Shown here piece after piece: positions 9,068-19,983 of a stretch of DNA of 64,000 nt. The notes beneath the pieces are model-generated. The model saw only the letters and a program-made list of their open reading frames with translations, was not told the DNA's origin and searched no databases. The DNA comes from Prorocentrum cordatum. Lineage: Eukaryota; Sar; Dinophyceae; Prorocentrales; Prorocentraceae. The position numbers and the translations under genes were made by a program. The number at the start of each line of letters is the position of its first letter. The first letter of the stretch is position 1. Where the stretch lies: contig CAUYUJ010017837.1 of assembly GCA_963575745.1 (NCBI GenBank), forward strand, positions 1,663,613 through 1,727,612. The letters are read 5' to 3'.

Positions 9068-9690
9068 AGGGGGGTGCGGACAGTGGTGGGGACGGTGGTG
9101 GTGGGGACAGTGGTGAGGGGACAGCGGGACAGTGGTGGGGACAGTGGGACAGTGGTGGGGACTGTAGTGGTGGGGACTAGTGGTGGGGACAGTGGTGAGG
9201 ACAATGGTGGGAACAGTGGGGACAGTGGACAGCGGTGGGGACGGTGGTGGTGGGGACAGTGGTGTGGGGACAGTGGGAGGTGGAAACAGCGGGACAGTGG
9301 AGGGTACAGTGGTGGTGGGGACAGTGGTGAAGGCGGTGGCGAGGACGGCGGTGGGACAATGGAACAGAGGTACAGTGGGGACAGTGGTGGGAACAGTGGG
9401 GACAGTGGTGGGAACAGTGGGACAGCTCAGTGGGACAGCGGAGGAGTCAGTGGGACACTGGGGACAGTGGGGATAGTCGGGCAGTGGTTGGGGCTGTGGA
9501 GAAAGTGGGGAGAGTGGAACCGTGGTGGGAACAGTGGTGGGGACAGTGGGGACAGTGCGACAGTGGTGGGAGCACTGGTGGGAACAGTAGGGACGTTGGT
9601 GGAACCAGTGGGGACAGTGGTGGTGAGGACAGTGGCGCTGGGAACAACAGTGGGGGATGTGGCGCGGACGGTGGTAGGGACCGGGAGTCG
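9068..9690 (+). repeat. GGGACAGTGGTG minisatellite
   Basis: About 0.6 kb of variable-length tandem units built from GGGACAGTGG with GTGG insertions; strongly strand-asymmetric (G on plus, C on minus). Open frames here (Gly/Ser/Asp/Val-rich) are artefacts. It is enclosed by inverted copies of the TCACTACCGGTTCGAA motif. Confidence 0.88.
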
Positions 9691-9716
9691 TTTGCTGGCG
9701 GTGAGTGGGGGGGGTG

Positions 9717-9790
9717 GGGAGGGGTTCGAACCGGTAGTGACCTCCGGTTTTCGAGGGGGGGGTGGGGGTTCGAACCGGTAGTAACCCCTC
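9717..9790 (-). repeat. Inverted copies of TTCGAACCGGTAGTGACC motif
   Basis: Two copies in reverse orientation to those at 8907-9064; the match extends into CTCGAAAACCG/CGGTTTTCGAG. Together the two sets bracket the minisatellite. Confidence 0.8.
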
Positions 9791-9799
9791 CCTTTTTGG

Positions 9800-12530
9800 A
9801 GGGGGAGGGGGGGGGGATGGATTAGGGGAGGGGGGGAATTTTGCCGGGGGAATGGAAGGGGGGGGGAGTCCAGCAGGGGTGAGGGGGGGATTTTCGGAGG
9901 GGGGGGGGACCCCCGGGTTCCGGAGGAAGAGGGGGGCAATTTTCCATAGTAAAGCGGAGGTGGATCACGCTCTCTCCTACATCCACACCAACCGCCTCCA
10001 GGAAGATCGGTTCCCCAGGCGGAGGCCGGGCTAAAATCAGCGAGGAGTCCGCTTCAACAGTAGAGGCGCAACGCGGAGAAGCAGCAACACAGACGCAGAA
10101 TATCTAGTTGGCTACGACTGGTGGGACTCCGACTTGCGCGCGAGGGTGGCGCGAGGCGGAGCCTTCTAAGATGGCTGCTGAGGAGGCCGGGACGGCTTCC
10201 GAAAAGCCTCCTGCTTCCTGAGAAGCACCCCTGGACCTCTCAGAAGGCCGCCCCCCCTCGGGGCACCCAGGCATGCGCGCCGCCGATAGGCCCCGAGATC
10301 CGACGACGAGAAAAATTTACAGCACTGGGAAAAAATCGCGACCCGAACATTAGACCCCCCAAGCTCCTGCGGCATCTCTCCAGCCTGATCGATCCGTGAG
10401 GGCCCCCGGGCCCGAGACTCGGGTGTTGACAGAGGCATCCCGGGCGCAAGGTGCACTGGAGCACCCCTCGGCATCCAAAGCATCCCTCACGAGGCCCAGA
10501 AGGCTCCAGGGTCTTGAAAACGGCACGAAAAGCTGGGCACACTTTGGGTCGAAAACACCTCTTGGCAACCCCCGAGAGACCGGGCGATAGCGCCTGGTGT
10601 CCCAGATCTCAGGTGGTAGGGCAGAAAGCCGGCATCGCACCAAGGAATACAAATCTTTCGTCACTTTGTAACGCTCTTCTGGAGGCCTCCCGGATAGGAT
10701 CCGAGTAGATGTGGTTGGAGGATCGCGCCGCATCTCTGATGCATCGCCAATGAATCTCCGATGCATCGGCGACGTCGGCGATGCATCGTCGCCGCCAGCG
10801 TGGAGAATATATGGCTCCACATCGAGCCGTTTCGTCGATGCATCGGAAGTGCGGCACGATCCTTCGACACCATCTGCAACAGCCCCACGTGGGAGGCCTG
10901 GACCCATGCTTGGGCAACGGGACTTTCATCGATACCGCTGCTCCACGGTCCTCTCCAGGGGTACATGCTGACAAGGATTCCGAGGATCCGGCCGTGGCGA
11001 CGAGGGCTCTCCAGGACGAACAGCGGTATCGGTACATTCCCAGAGATCCGACGCATGTTTTTCCAGACGGGTCACAGGAAAACCCGACCCGCTCCGCAGG
11101 GCCAAGCTTGCATCCTTGGCAATTGTTTGCGCTCCCGGGACCCGGCGAGGGCCCCCTAAGGCCGAGAACGACGAAAAACCTCCGCATTGAGTTTGTCAAT
11201 GTATTGCAGACCTGGGTTTTCCCCCTCTGGACCACCCTTCCCCGACCTGCTCCACGTACGCCGAGCCCGCCGCGCCTGGCACCGCGCCCAGCCTCAGCAA
11301 GCATGGCCGCGCCTCGTCCGGCCGCCGCCCGCCAGGGCGCTGGCCGCCGCCGAGGGCGCCACCGCCGCGGCTCCCGCCTCGGGCGGCGGACGGCGGCGGT
11401 GGCGACAGCACCGTCTGGCGGCGGCAGCGGTGGCGGCGGCGGCGACGCCTGGCCGCCGCCCAGCGGCAACAGCGATGAAAGACAACAGCGACGGCGGCCT
11501 CCGTCGGCGGCAGCGGGCCACGGCGGGCCGCCGCCCGACGGCAGAGCGACATCGAAAGGCGGCTGCCTCCAGCCGCGGCGGCGGCAGGCGCGCCGCTGGC
11601 GGGCTGCGGCGGCGGACGGTGAGAGGCGGCGGCCTCCAGCGGCGGCCGCCGCCGGCGACGGACGACAACGTCGCCGCCGACGGCACCGCGAGGGCGTGTC
11701 CCCGCCGCCGAATAGGAGATGCTTGCTCACAATGTCCTGTAACGAGCGTTACCCCAGGGGCTGGACGGGGCACGTCGAGGCGGGGGCGCGCTGAGATCGC
11801 CAAAGTATGCGCGCGAGCACCAGCAAGAATGGGGGTTCAGCCCCCCCTCGTACGATCGTTGCCGTCACCCACTGGGGGGGGGACGGCCTGGGTAATGTAA
11901 GACTTTTGCGCGCCAGAGGATAGAAAACAACATCTGATACTAATCGACTCCACGTGGGCGTCGTTGGCGGCGATGGGAACGGAGGGGGCAGTAGCGACCT
12001 GCGTGCTTGGATGATCTCTGGCCCCCCCCCGCGCCAACCAGAAGCCGCGCACCAAAGGTCACTCCGGCAAACAATCACTCGGCTTTCGAGCCACAACTTG
12101 GGTCTGAAACGGCCGCTCGGGACGACACGGGTACCCCTGGAACGCTCTCGACGATGCGCCACTGCTGGAATACATCTCGAATTTGACGAACCGTCGACAT
12201 ACCATCGGAGGAATCTCTTGGGAGGCCTTCGCCAGGACTACTAAGAGTTATTAAGCCTGATCAACTAAGCTTAACTGACCGCGATGGAAAACAGCGCCTC
12301 CGCAAATTCACATAATAATCCAGGACGGGCGGGACTCCAAATTTATTGAACAGCGTTTCCCCTCGTGCATTGCGCGCAGTGCAAGCGACTACGCGCGCCC
12401 ATGTTGCCAAAGCAGACTCAAGCCAAGCACCCTGATGACAACAAAGGTGGCTGACCTGTGGCACTGGCGGGGCATTCGAAGCATGCGAAAACCTTGAGAC
12501 CCGTGGGACCTGTGGGAGCTGTGGGATGTC
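9800..12530. other. Gene-free GC-rich DNA
   Basis: G-homopolymer runs fill 9800-9940. At 10740-10840 the palindrome CGATGCATCG recurs three times. At 11290-11700 GCC/GGC trinucleotides keep long arginine/alanine/proline frames open on both strands at once, a sign of low complexity rather than coding. No family motif is recognised on either strand. Confidence 0.55.
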
Positions 12531-12531
12531 A

Positions 12532-12618
12532 CACACACACACACCCCACGGATGAGACTTTAAACAAGAGCCGTGGCAAAACTGGCGGCGCCATGGTGTC
12601 AACACACACACACACCAA
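12532..12618. repeat. Two CA microsatellites
   Basis: Two short (CA)n tracts, about 12532-12546 and 12604-12618, each preceded by GTC or GTCAA, separated by about 60 bp of unique sequence. Confidence 0.85.
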
Positions 12619-12639
12619 AACAAACGATTCGTGAAACGG

Positions 12640-13300
12640 AGTCCGCATACAGGGCGAGTTCGCGCTTGCAACGCGAATCGGGCATGGCCACTGACGAATG
12701 GCCCCCACCGCCGAGCAAACCGCCAACTGGATAAAACGACTTGCCCAAATCTTTGACGAACATACTCAGGTAATAAATGTCTCCGCCAGTACGGCCTCGT
12801 AGGATCTTCAATGAATGCTGCGGAAACTCAACCAACCCGTTCCTTTGCTGTGGGCCTGCGGCTGCTTGGTCGTGCAACGACGGCCGCCATCGCGCAAGCC
12901 GTCCGCCCACTTGCGGTTAGCATTAAGGGACAGAAGCGTCCCACCAGGCGTCGCCAAAACGCTGTGCCACGGCCGCGACGGCCAGGAGCGTCGCGCTCTC
13001 CGCTGCAAGCAAAAGGGACCTCGACCAGCAAGTGTCTGCCGACCTTGAAGAAATCGAAACGCTACCCGTGCATGTTTACCAGGTGGGGATCCCCGACTGC
13101 AACAGCAGTCGCTGCAGGCGTACGGGCTGGCGTAAGGGCCGGCGCCGGCGCCGATGTTGGCGCCGAGATCGGTGCCGACGTCGGCGCGGGCGTGTGTGCT
13201 GGCGCTGGCGAGACCGATGGTGCGGGCGTCGGCGCTGGCGAAGGCACCAGCATCGGCGCCAGGGTCGGTGCCGCCGCTGCCACGTAGAACTCGATTTCAT
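12640..13300 (-). pseudogene. Dinoflagellate GDPH-motif protein, broken
   Basis: Minus-strand remnant of a protein type I know from many dinoflagellate genomes. An Ala/Pro-rich linker (PAPT-like, 13280-13110) is followed by AVGDPHLVNMHG. A TAG at 13062-13064 then takes the place of the usual Gln or Glu, and the same frame resumes as RFDFFKVGRHLLVEVPF. After frame changes near 12.9 kb the end of the domain is clear: RTGGDIYYLSMFVKDLG, then AVGGLLG-like VGGLLG and a Cys/Leu tail (CKRELAL) near 12.66 kb. The GDPH domain resembles the start of von Willebrand type D domains; its function is not known to me. The nonsense codon and shifted frames make it a pseudogene unless unrecognised introns explain the shifts, which cannot explain the in-frame TAG. 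Confidence 0.65.
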
Positions 13301-13438
13301 TCACGACAACCCCGCTGGCGCTGGGAAAGCCTCCAGAATACTCCCGGAAAGCGCCAATTGCGTACCACCAACCATAGAAAACCACGGGAACCTGGGGCCC
13401 GGGTCTTCGTGAAGCGCGGCATAGCGAACCTTGTCCCA

Positions 13439-13676
13439 TCAAGTAAGCACGCGGAAGGTCGGCGCCAAGACCCGCATCCTGAGCCCGAGGCGCAAACGCA
13501 CGATTTTGTTTTCGCCACAATACTTCGACTGCCTGCGGTTCTCCTTTGCCAGGTACGCGAAAACAACCTCGAGCGCCACCGTCGCGACGTTGCGCCAGAG
13601 GTTGTCCGTGGCCTCTTGAACCCACCAATCAGCAAGCATAGCACGCTGGTCGGTGGACATGTGCGGAAGTAGCAGT
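13439..13676 (-). pseudogene. Unidentified coding fragment
   Basis: Minus-strand frame beginning MSTDQRAMLADWWVQEA has balanced, non-repetitive composition and looks translated. A second frame that looks equally coding (AKLRDDHANCYFRT) runs into it at about 13665 with a +2 offset, so this is either an exon boundary or a frameshift. It lies between the GDPH remnant and the coding stretch at 13802-14527 and could belong to either. No family recognised. Confidence 0.35.
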
Positions 13677-13801
13677 TGGCATGGTCATCCCGCAATTTGG
13701 CGGTCACGATGGCAGAGAACTCCTTCTTCATTGCTATGCTTTCGGGAAGCTGCCATTCATGGTCCGACCAGGGATTCGAGGCACATGCTCCGATGCCACC
13801 T

Positions 13802-14527
13802 TTACTTAAGGAAGGCCCTCCGCCCTTCGTCGGGGAGCATCGCTCCACCCCCATGCACCGTAAAATTGGGCTTGTGCACGACATCCGCGAGGAGGCCAGA
13901 AAACGCCCGATTGAATGCGTCGTAATCTGGGTCGGTGAACTTGGGCAATCGAAATTGGCGCATCATTTTCCCAATCGATTCCTCAACTTCTGCTGGGGCG
14001 TAGGCGGAGGACCTGAGATGAGCAGGGCGCCTGATGCCGCGGGGCGACACGGGGCGCCACTCGCCTCCTGTCTTCTCCTCGTGCACTTTCCCATCGTCGG
14101 CGGTCTGCACGTCGCCCCCTTTCGTCGGCATCCACGCGTGCAGCCTCTCGCCCGCGAAGTCGCCAAGGTTGATCGGATCGTAATGCTCCCTCTTGCCTGG
14201 CTTGAAACGGATGCGAATCCCGGCCTGGAAGCGCTTCTCGGTCTCCGGTTCGTATAGGGCGCTCTCTGCCAAGTCGACCAGATCGTGCATCTCCATCACG
14301 TATGCGATGCATTTCGTCTCCCAAGGTATGGCGGGGCCATCGATTACCTCTGCAGTGGGCAGACGCCCGAAAACATTCGGGGCGTCGAACTCACGGGCGA
14401 CCACTGTTCCCCAGACGCCGCGAAGGTGGCCGCGCGAGACGCACGCCGGCATCTCGTCGACGGGAAGCCTTGGCTTCCTCACTGGGGGCGCTCGGTGCGC
14501 AGCACCGACGCGCGCCGCGTCCCCCAC
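13802..14527 (-). CDS. Unidentified open frame, probably exon remnant
   Basis: 241-codon minus-strand frame whose middle part has the look of real protein: FDAPNVFGRLPTAEVIDGPA, then MEMHDLVDLAESALYEPETE and RIRFKPGKREHYDPINLGDF. The residues are mixed hydrophobic and charged, in contrast to the Arg/Ala/Pro-rich shadow frames. The first 45 codons are low-complexity and probably not part of it. I recognise no domain. It stands upstream (in transcription order) of the GDPH pseudogene, so it might be part of the same gene, or host sequence caught among retroelement debris. Confidence 0.4.
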   Translation of the reverse strand: MGDAARVGAAHRAPPVRKPRLPVDEMPACVSRGHLRGVWGTVVAREFDAPNVFGRLPTAEVIDGPAIPWETKCIAYVMEMHDLVDLAESALYEPETEKRFQAGIRIRFKPGKREHYDPINLGDFAGERLHAWMPTKGGDVQTADDGKVHEEKTGGEWRPVSPRGIRRPAHLRSSAYAPAEVEESIGKMMRQFRLPKFTDPDYDAFNRAFSGLLADVVHKPNFTVHGGGAMLPDEGRRAFLK

Positions 14528-14789
14528 TGCGTCTTGCGAGCCTGGCTGGCCAACGCGCGCCGGGCATTTTGGAAGCCGTTGGCCCAGGCGCGGGCGGCCG
14601 CGGAGCTCGCGGCGAACTTGTCAAGGGAGGGGCCGCGCAATCGCGAGGGCTAACTGGAGGCTCGCGGGCAGCGCTGGCGCCGATGCCCGAGCGGCATCGA
14701 GCCGCGAGCCGACGCGACAGGGGGCGCGCGCGAGCGAGGAGATTCTGAGATGCTAGGAGAACGGCGGCGACGGCGGCAGTCCAAGGAGC

Positions 14790-15293
14790 AGCACTTGCAA
14801 CTGGCACATGCACGCGTCTGGCAAACTCGCCCGCGTAACCCTCAGCAGTCTTGCAATCCCGCCCGCGCGCTTCGACGCGTCGATGCGCCCTATCAGATGT
14901 CCGAGCAATCCCCTCTGCAATACTACCATAACTGCAGCATTGCTCCACCGATTTGTCATACTTTGCCACTTCGTAGTTGGTCAGGCAATAGGCGCGCCAA
15001 TGCAACTTTAACCTGGTCGCACTATACTGAACCAAGCACTCACGCACATGAAGATCACGCCAATACAGACAGGAGGCCGGCCATTCTAAACATACGGTGC
15101 TCTTATGCTTTAGTGCTCTATCCGCAAGCTTCTGAACTGCCCATGACAATTTTCGGACCGTCGTCCTGTGACACCTTAGCCTCTTCCATGCCTTCTCGTC
15201 GCCGCCCCTATGCACCGGGAGTGGACCCCCGCAGCGTGCGGCGGGAATCGCGGTGGTCGTCTGCAATTTCCAAAGTGCATGCTTGTCCTGCAT
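14790..15293 (-). pseudogene. Retroelement-associated fragment (EWP...AEGY)
   Basis: Minus-strand frame containing VCLEWPASCLYWRDLHV, a GCA-like middle part, then RAHRRVEARGRDCKTAEGYA and FARRVH. This reproduces a pattern I associate with pol polyproteins of dinoflagellate copia-like elements (conserved EWP, a His-x3-x-Gly cluster and a Thr/Ala-Glu-x-Tyr motif before a helical tail). The part below 14.79 kb in the same frame is Arg/Ala/Pro-rich and probably not coding. Function unknown; the similarity is remembered, not searched. Confidence 0.4.
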
Positions 15294-15924
15294 CCGTAGT
15301 CATGCCCTGCTCTTCTGTCAATCGCACAACGCTGCAATTACCATATTTTCTGGCCTGTCCAACTTGCTACTCGGACCAGAACAGGATCCCAAACATAGCC
15401 TCATGGGGACCTCTCGAGGTTCCCGCGGCCCGCATCGCCTGGGCGCCGCCTGCGACAGGGCCCCCGACATAGCCGAGGTAAACCTCGGCGGCGGCACGCT
15501 CCGACCCTTTAGCGCTGGTCATGTTCACGGGAGGCTTAGTCTCAATCGTGGATTGAGCATTGTTTGGACGCTCGGGCTCCTTCGTTGCCTTCTTGCCAGC
15601 GGTTCCCACGCCAGTGGCGCAAGATGATTTAAATCCGAGCCTCGGCTTGAAGACCCTCCCGGACTTGACGCGCAGGGCATTCTCACCGTCAAATCAGCGC
15701 TCCACAAAACTGTCATAGCTACTCGCCGTCGAAAAAATCACTTGAATCAGGTAGATCGCCTTGGCCCAGGAGGTAGGCTGCTTAAACTCTCAGTTTCAAC
15801 GTCAGCGGCTTGGTCTGGCATCTGACGGCACGCCCAGTCGATGATACCACGCGCAAGCTGTTCCACCACGGCTGTTGCATCAATCCGACGCGCCCGCGGC
15901 AAATGAATGGGCTTCTGCGACCCT

Positions 15925-16420
15925 CTGACCTTGAAGACCTATACTTCTACTTGGTTGTCCTCCATAAACTCAGCCTTTGGAGGTTCTCTACGCGCTGCCT
16001 CCTCTGCCGACGCAATCTCTGCCTCGAGAGCGCCGCGAGGTGCAGCGGTCTGTCTTGAATCGCAGCTCTGCGCAGCCCGGGCGCTGGGCCCCCACTACTT
16101 CAGCGCGGTGGCGCTCGTGCTCCGACGTGTTCTGACATCGCTGGCCAGGTCCGCATAAGCGCTTGGCTCGAACCAAACTTCCGCGGGCTCGCCTCCACCC
16201 CAAGACACCGCGCGGCAACGCAGTGTCGCCAGATGTAACATATGAAACGGGAAACTCCTAGATCCTGCTGTTCAGTCCACCTGGCAACGCATGGCGCCAA
16301 CGCGCGCGCTGCTCGGAGCAAGTCGTACCTTTCATCCGCACCTTCGCTGCAATTTGCTGCAGCACTCCCGGCGGAGCCGGCGGCGGAGGGCTCGGGGGGC
16401 CGTCATCCACCATCGGGTGC
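15925..16420 (-). pseudogene. Copia-type RNase H region, broken
   Basis: Reading the minus strand from 16.42 kb: LQQIAAKVRMKG, then LRAARALAPCVARWT and a RFICYIWRH strand, then after a frame change YADLASDVRTRRSTS, and finally EAEIASAEEA and AEFMEDNQ. These correspond in order to the RT-RNase H connection and RNase H of Ty1/copia pol (the DAD-x-A...TRRSTSG box, the EAE active-site segment and the EDN-Q box). Stops fall between the segments, and the first Asp of the DAD box reads Tyr-Ala-Asp. The order is right for an element transcribed on the minus strand, with the RT piece upstream at 17.3-17.9 kb. Confidence 0.6.
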
Positions 16421-16585
16421 CCACCCACAGCTGGCACAAAATCGTCAGGACCCACATTTGCGCAAACCCTGAAGCGCCCCGCAATTGCATCCTCGGCCGG
16501 GTGAACCCCTTCTCCACGGGAGCCGCCCTGCCCGTCCAAGCTCGTCGAATCAGGGCCGTGAGGAGTGCCAGCCAGCGGGTGCGTC

Positions 16586-17250
16586 TCAGGGTGTGTATCT
16601 GTCAACTCTGCGTGGGGCTTGACGCATGAAGTGAAGATCTTGCATGTCAGATTCCATCACCTGCACCTTTCTTGTCGGCCCTGGCATATAGGGCGCTTTG
16701 GGCACTTCTCCCTCGGCGTCGCTGGCATGGTCGTCGGTCATCTCGGCCAGGCCAGCGGGCGTGGAAAAGCAGCTGAGGTTCTCGTTCGCCGGGGGCTGCT
16801 CTTCGCGATTCTCTCGCCGCCGCCCGGGCAGCATGCATCGCCGCCCGCGGTCTGGAACGGCAGCGTCACAATGTTCCCAAGGCCCATCGTGCCCCCCTGA
16901 AGCTCGGCATGCACCCTCGCAGCGGCGGTCTGAAGTGCTCGCATCGGCGTCATATCGCACCCAGACTTGCTGCTCTGGTGGCGCGGGGTACGACCTGTCG
17001 TTATAAACCGGAATCGTTCCTGCGGCCACGGCCAAGCTGGGGTCATAAAAACCACCGGTGGCCGCCGCGACGCCCTGCGCCTTCTCTGCCTTCAGGGGCG
17101 GAGGATCTAACGCAGTCGGATCCACCTTTCAGTGATTCTATGTTCGCCCCCCAAGTATCGCCCATCGGCGTCGGTGGATCCATATCAATGCCTTTGGGCG
17201 CAGTCTCCGATGGGCTCAGGATGAGGTCCCAACCTGTCTGTTTCCCGCGG
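16586..17250 (-). pseudogene. Copia-like pol, connecting region
   Basis: A frame reading GWDLILSPSETAPKGIDMDP then PTPMG at about 17.23-17.16 kb matches the region just after the YVDD box of dinoflagellate copia-like RTs (W-x-LI...DPPTP-x-G). The YVDD box itself is missing. Below it, to 16.6 kb, a 179-codon frame ending MESDMQDLHFMRQAP looks partly coding but I cannot place it. Confidence 0.5.
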
Positions 17251-17253
17251 CAA

Positions 17254-17351
17254 TGACAACAGCGCCATGACGGGCCTGGTTCAAAGCCCTCAGGTATCAC
17301 ATTGACAACAGCGCCATGACGGGCCTGGTTCAAAGCCCTCAGGTATTACAT
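17254..17351. repeat. 49-bp tandem duplication in copia RT
   Basis: Two direct copies, 17254-17302 and 17303-17351, differing at one position in the body (C/T). The unit encodes, on the minus strand, IPEGFEPGPSWRCC, the conserved GF...W segment of copia RT. The length is not a multiple of three, so the duplication itself shifts the frame. Confidence 0.9.
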
Positions 17352-17920
17352 GTGGTTCGCGGCGTTTCTCCCAATGCCCCCAGGCGCAAGGATGGCCGGA
17401 TAACGCCATTCGCACGGGGCATGCTGGGTCGCACATGCCCGCCCAGCTCTCGGGCCATGCTGCCTTCGGTAGTCTAACCCACGCGGGCGCCCCTCCCAAC
17501 AATAACTGAGTGCGCACCTGACGTGGGTCAGCCAGTGGCATCATGCCCTGGGGAGAGTCCGAAGGCATCGCGGCAGCTCTGCTAGCCTGCATCGTGGCGG
17601 GGTGTCTTGATCGATGACGTCGAGCCCGTCGAAAACGACGCGCCGCTTGCCCCCCCCCCCCCCCCCCTATGCCCCACCGGTAACTAGGCGTTCTTTTCGA
17701 CGAGGACGGCGAAGAGCCGGTCAGCGTGGAAGGCGCCGCGCCCCATCATTTTCCGCACCTGACTCAACTCCATTACTTTGCCCTCGCCCCGCGAGTGAAT
17801 CTCGCGCAGTCTGCCCCATTCCATCTTCAAGGAGGCGCCGGCCCTTTCGCCGTTCGCCGCCCCGGCCTTACTAGCCAGTCTGGCGACGCAAGCAGCGCTG
17901 GGCATGTCTTGCAAGGCAGC
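17290..17920 (-). pseudogene. Ty1/copia-like reverse transcriptase, broken
   Basis: Three minus-strand pieces in the correct order. At 17.85-17.68 kb: MEWGRLREIHSRGEGKVMEL...HADRLFAVLVEKNA, ending at a TAG. At about 17.65-17.59 kb, past an 18-nt poly-C: KRRVVFDGLDVIDQD. At 17.59-17.33 kb, in a new frame: APAWVRLPKAAWPESWAGM, then VRMALSGHP (normally ALYGHP), WEKR and GFEPGPSW. This is the standard order EW-x-L...GRVV-x-G...WV-x-LP...ALYG-P...GF of copia RT fingers and palm. The stop, the poly-C expansion, the 49-bp duplication and loss of YVDD leave it inactive. Confidence 0.68.
17650..17668. repeat. Poly-C run inside copia RT remnant
   Basis: About 18 consecutive C on plus strand separating two RT segments that are adjacent in functional relatives. 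Confidence 0.85.
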
Positions 17921-18539
17921 TGCTCATGGACAGCCTGCGAATCCAAGAAAACACTGAATTGCGTGAAACATTTAAACAACATAATGCTGCGAAATGAAAA
18001 ATGCCCCCGCTTCGCAATTGCGCAGAAACCGCTCGCTGGATTAGCGCAGTGGCAAGCGGCGCGCGCGAAACGCAAGTGCGCGCGCTCGCCCAGGGGCGAT
18101 CCACCCCGGACAACTCGAACGCCGCGCTTGCGAGTCGACGACGCAGCCCCGCGGAATCTGCACCGCTGACAGGAGCGACGGCGCCGGGAAAACGACGACG
18201 GGGCCGATGAAACCCGCGCGAAAAAGGGCGCATAAGGGGGCAAGCGCGCGACGTCGCCTGGAGAGAAACGCCGGGCGAAGAGGGGGCGCAGAGGACGGAA
18301 GAGGGGGGGACTAGGACTTGCACGGGGGCGGCTGCTAGAACGGCCTCGATGGGGCCGCTGGGCACGGGCCCTCGGGGCGAGGGGGGCCAGGCGATCAGGC
18401 GGGGGGCAGTCGGTCGAGGCGGGCCCGGGCCGCGCGAAGCTACGGGCCGACTCGCCGCTGCAAAGGGCCACGGGCCACCCGGAATTCCTGCGATCCAAAC
18501 TCCCACATGGCCACCCTGAGATCCAAACTCTTGAGAGTC

Positions 18540-18576
18540 TCCGGAGTATACAACATATATGTATATATATATGTAG
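18540..18576. repeat. TA/TG microsatellite
   Basis: Short alternating ATATATGTATATATATATG tract; marks the end of the GC-rich region to its left. Confidence 0.75.
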
Positions 18577-18689
18577 AGAGAGCTCTCGATTTCCACGGCT
18601 AGGTGATTAGCACGCGCGCAGCGCGAGTATGCTTTGCGTTGACATGCGCCAAGGCTTTAGATAGATGCATATATGATCCTGAAGAAATA

Positions 18690-19660
18690 GCTTGTTCTCT
18701 TTCTTACAATTAAAAAGCCATCCTTCCACTCATGTTCAGTCTTCCGTCCTCACTTCTATATGGTTGTTTGCGCTCATATCTTCTCCTCCCCTCTCCCCCC
18801 CATCCCCTTCCTCTTCCTTCTCCTCCTTTCCGTTCTCCCTTCTTCCTCTCCTTTTCCCAATCCTTTCCTCTCCTCTCCTCTCCTCTCCTCTTCTCTCCTC
18901 CCTCTTGTTTTCCTTGGCTGTCTTCTGCCTTCTGCATCTCTCTGCGGCCCTGGCGGCTGCGCGCGCGGGGCCCGCGTTCGCGGCCGCGGCGCCGCGGCCG
19001 AATGTCTCGGGCAGCGCCCGCCCACCGCCGCGGGCAGCGCCGAGGGGGCGGGCCAGGGGGAGGGAGGAGGAGGACGGGCAGGAAAATGAGGAGGGGAAGG
19101 GCGACGACGACGACGACGGGGACGAGGGGAAAAGAAGGGAGAGGGGGAACTTGGGGAGAAGATGGGAGGGAAGGAACATGAGAACGAGGAGGCGTCGAAA
19201 GATCTGGAGAACGGAAAAGGGATATAGAGGGAACGTTGCCCTCGCTTGTAGTCGCGTTGGCTCCTTGCCCTCCTCCTCATCCCCCTCCCCCTGCTCCTTG
19301 TCGCCCTCCTTCTCCTCGTCTCCTCCGCCTCTCCCGCCAATCTCTTTTCGCGCGCTTCTCTCTTGCTCCCCTTCTGATCCTACGCCTCTCCTCTGAATTC
19401 GTCGGCCCCCTCTTCCTCCGCCCCCCCCCCCCCCCTGTCGTCGCCCTCCTCGATCGCGCTTGTCCTTGCCCTCCTCCTCCTGATCGTCATCGCCCTCCTC
19501 CTCCTACTCCTGCCCCTCCTCCTCCTCCCCCTCCTCCTGCCCCTCTCCCTCTTCGTGTTCCTCCTCCGCCTCGCCCTCCTCCTCCTCCTCCTCCTCCTCT
19601 TCCCCGTCCTCATCCTGAGGCGCGCCATCGCTCCGTCACCCCTCTCCGCCAAGTCCACCC
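18690..19660. repeat. Alternating polypyrimidine and polypurine tracts
   Basis: Pyrimidine-rich CTCCTC at 18780-18930, purine-rich GAGGAGG/GACGACG at 19030-19220, and pyrimidine-rich again at 19260-19620. Very long open frames on both strands come from the skewed composition. The switch in strand bias could allow intramolecular pairing or triplex formation. No gene supported. Confidence 0.7.
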
Positions 19661-19951
19661 GTTGGCGCGGCCGGGCGGTGAGTCGGCGACGCGTCTCATT
19701 ATCCGCTGCCTCGACCGTCGAGGCAAGGGCGGATCCGGGCGGATGACGAGTCTAGACGAGAACGCGTTGTTGTCAGCAATCAAACTTCCTAAAAACGTTG
19801 CTTGTGGGCGACGGCGACGGCGACGAAGTCGACGATGGGGGGGGCAGCGAGGGGGCGCGACACGTGCACTAGCAGGGCCAGCCCTGCAGCATATGCATAT
19901 CAGACGAAGAAGCCGTCGCGGCAGCCTTCGCGGTGGAGGGGTGAGAGTTCG

Positions 19952-19983
19952 CGCGCAATTTCACGCGCGTGTGAAATTGCGCG
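19952..19983. other. Perfect hairpin, 13-bp arms
   Basis: Inverted repeat CGCGCAATTTCAC / GTGAAATTGCGCG with a 6-nt GCGCGT spacer. It lies in a gene-free stretch between CT-rich tracts; no adjacent coding sequence suggests a terminator or operator role. Confidence 0.85.

Noticed and set aside
9074-9939. Gly/Asp/Ser-rich frames over 100-230 codons
   Set aside because: Open on both strands because of the GGGACAGTGG minisatellite.
10609-11803. Arg/Ala/Pro-rich frames of 170-370 codons on both strands
   Set aside because: Overlapping frames on both strands over GCC/GGC low complexity; no motif, no consistent frame.
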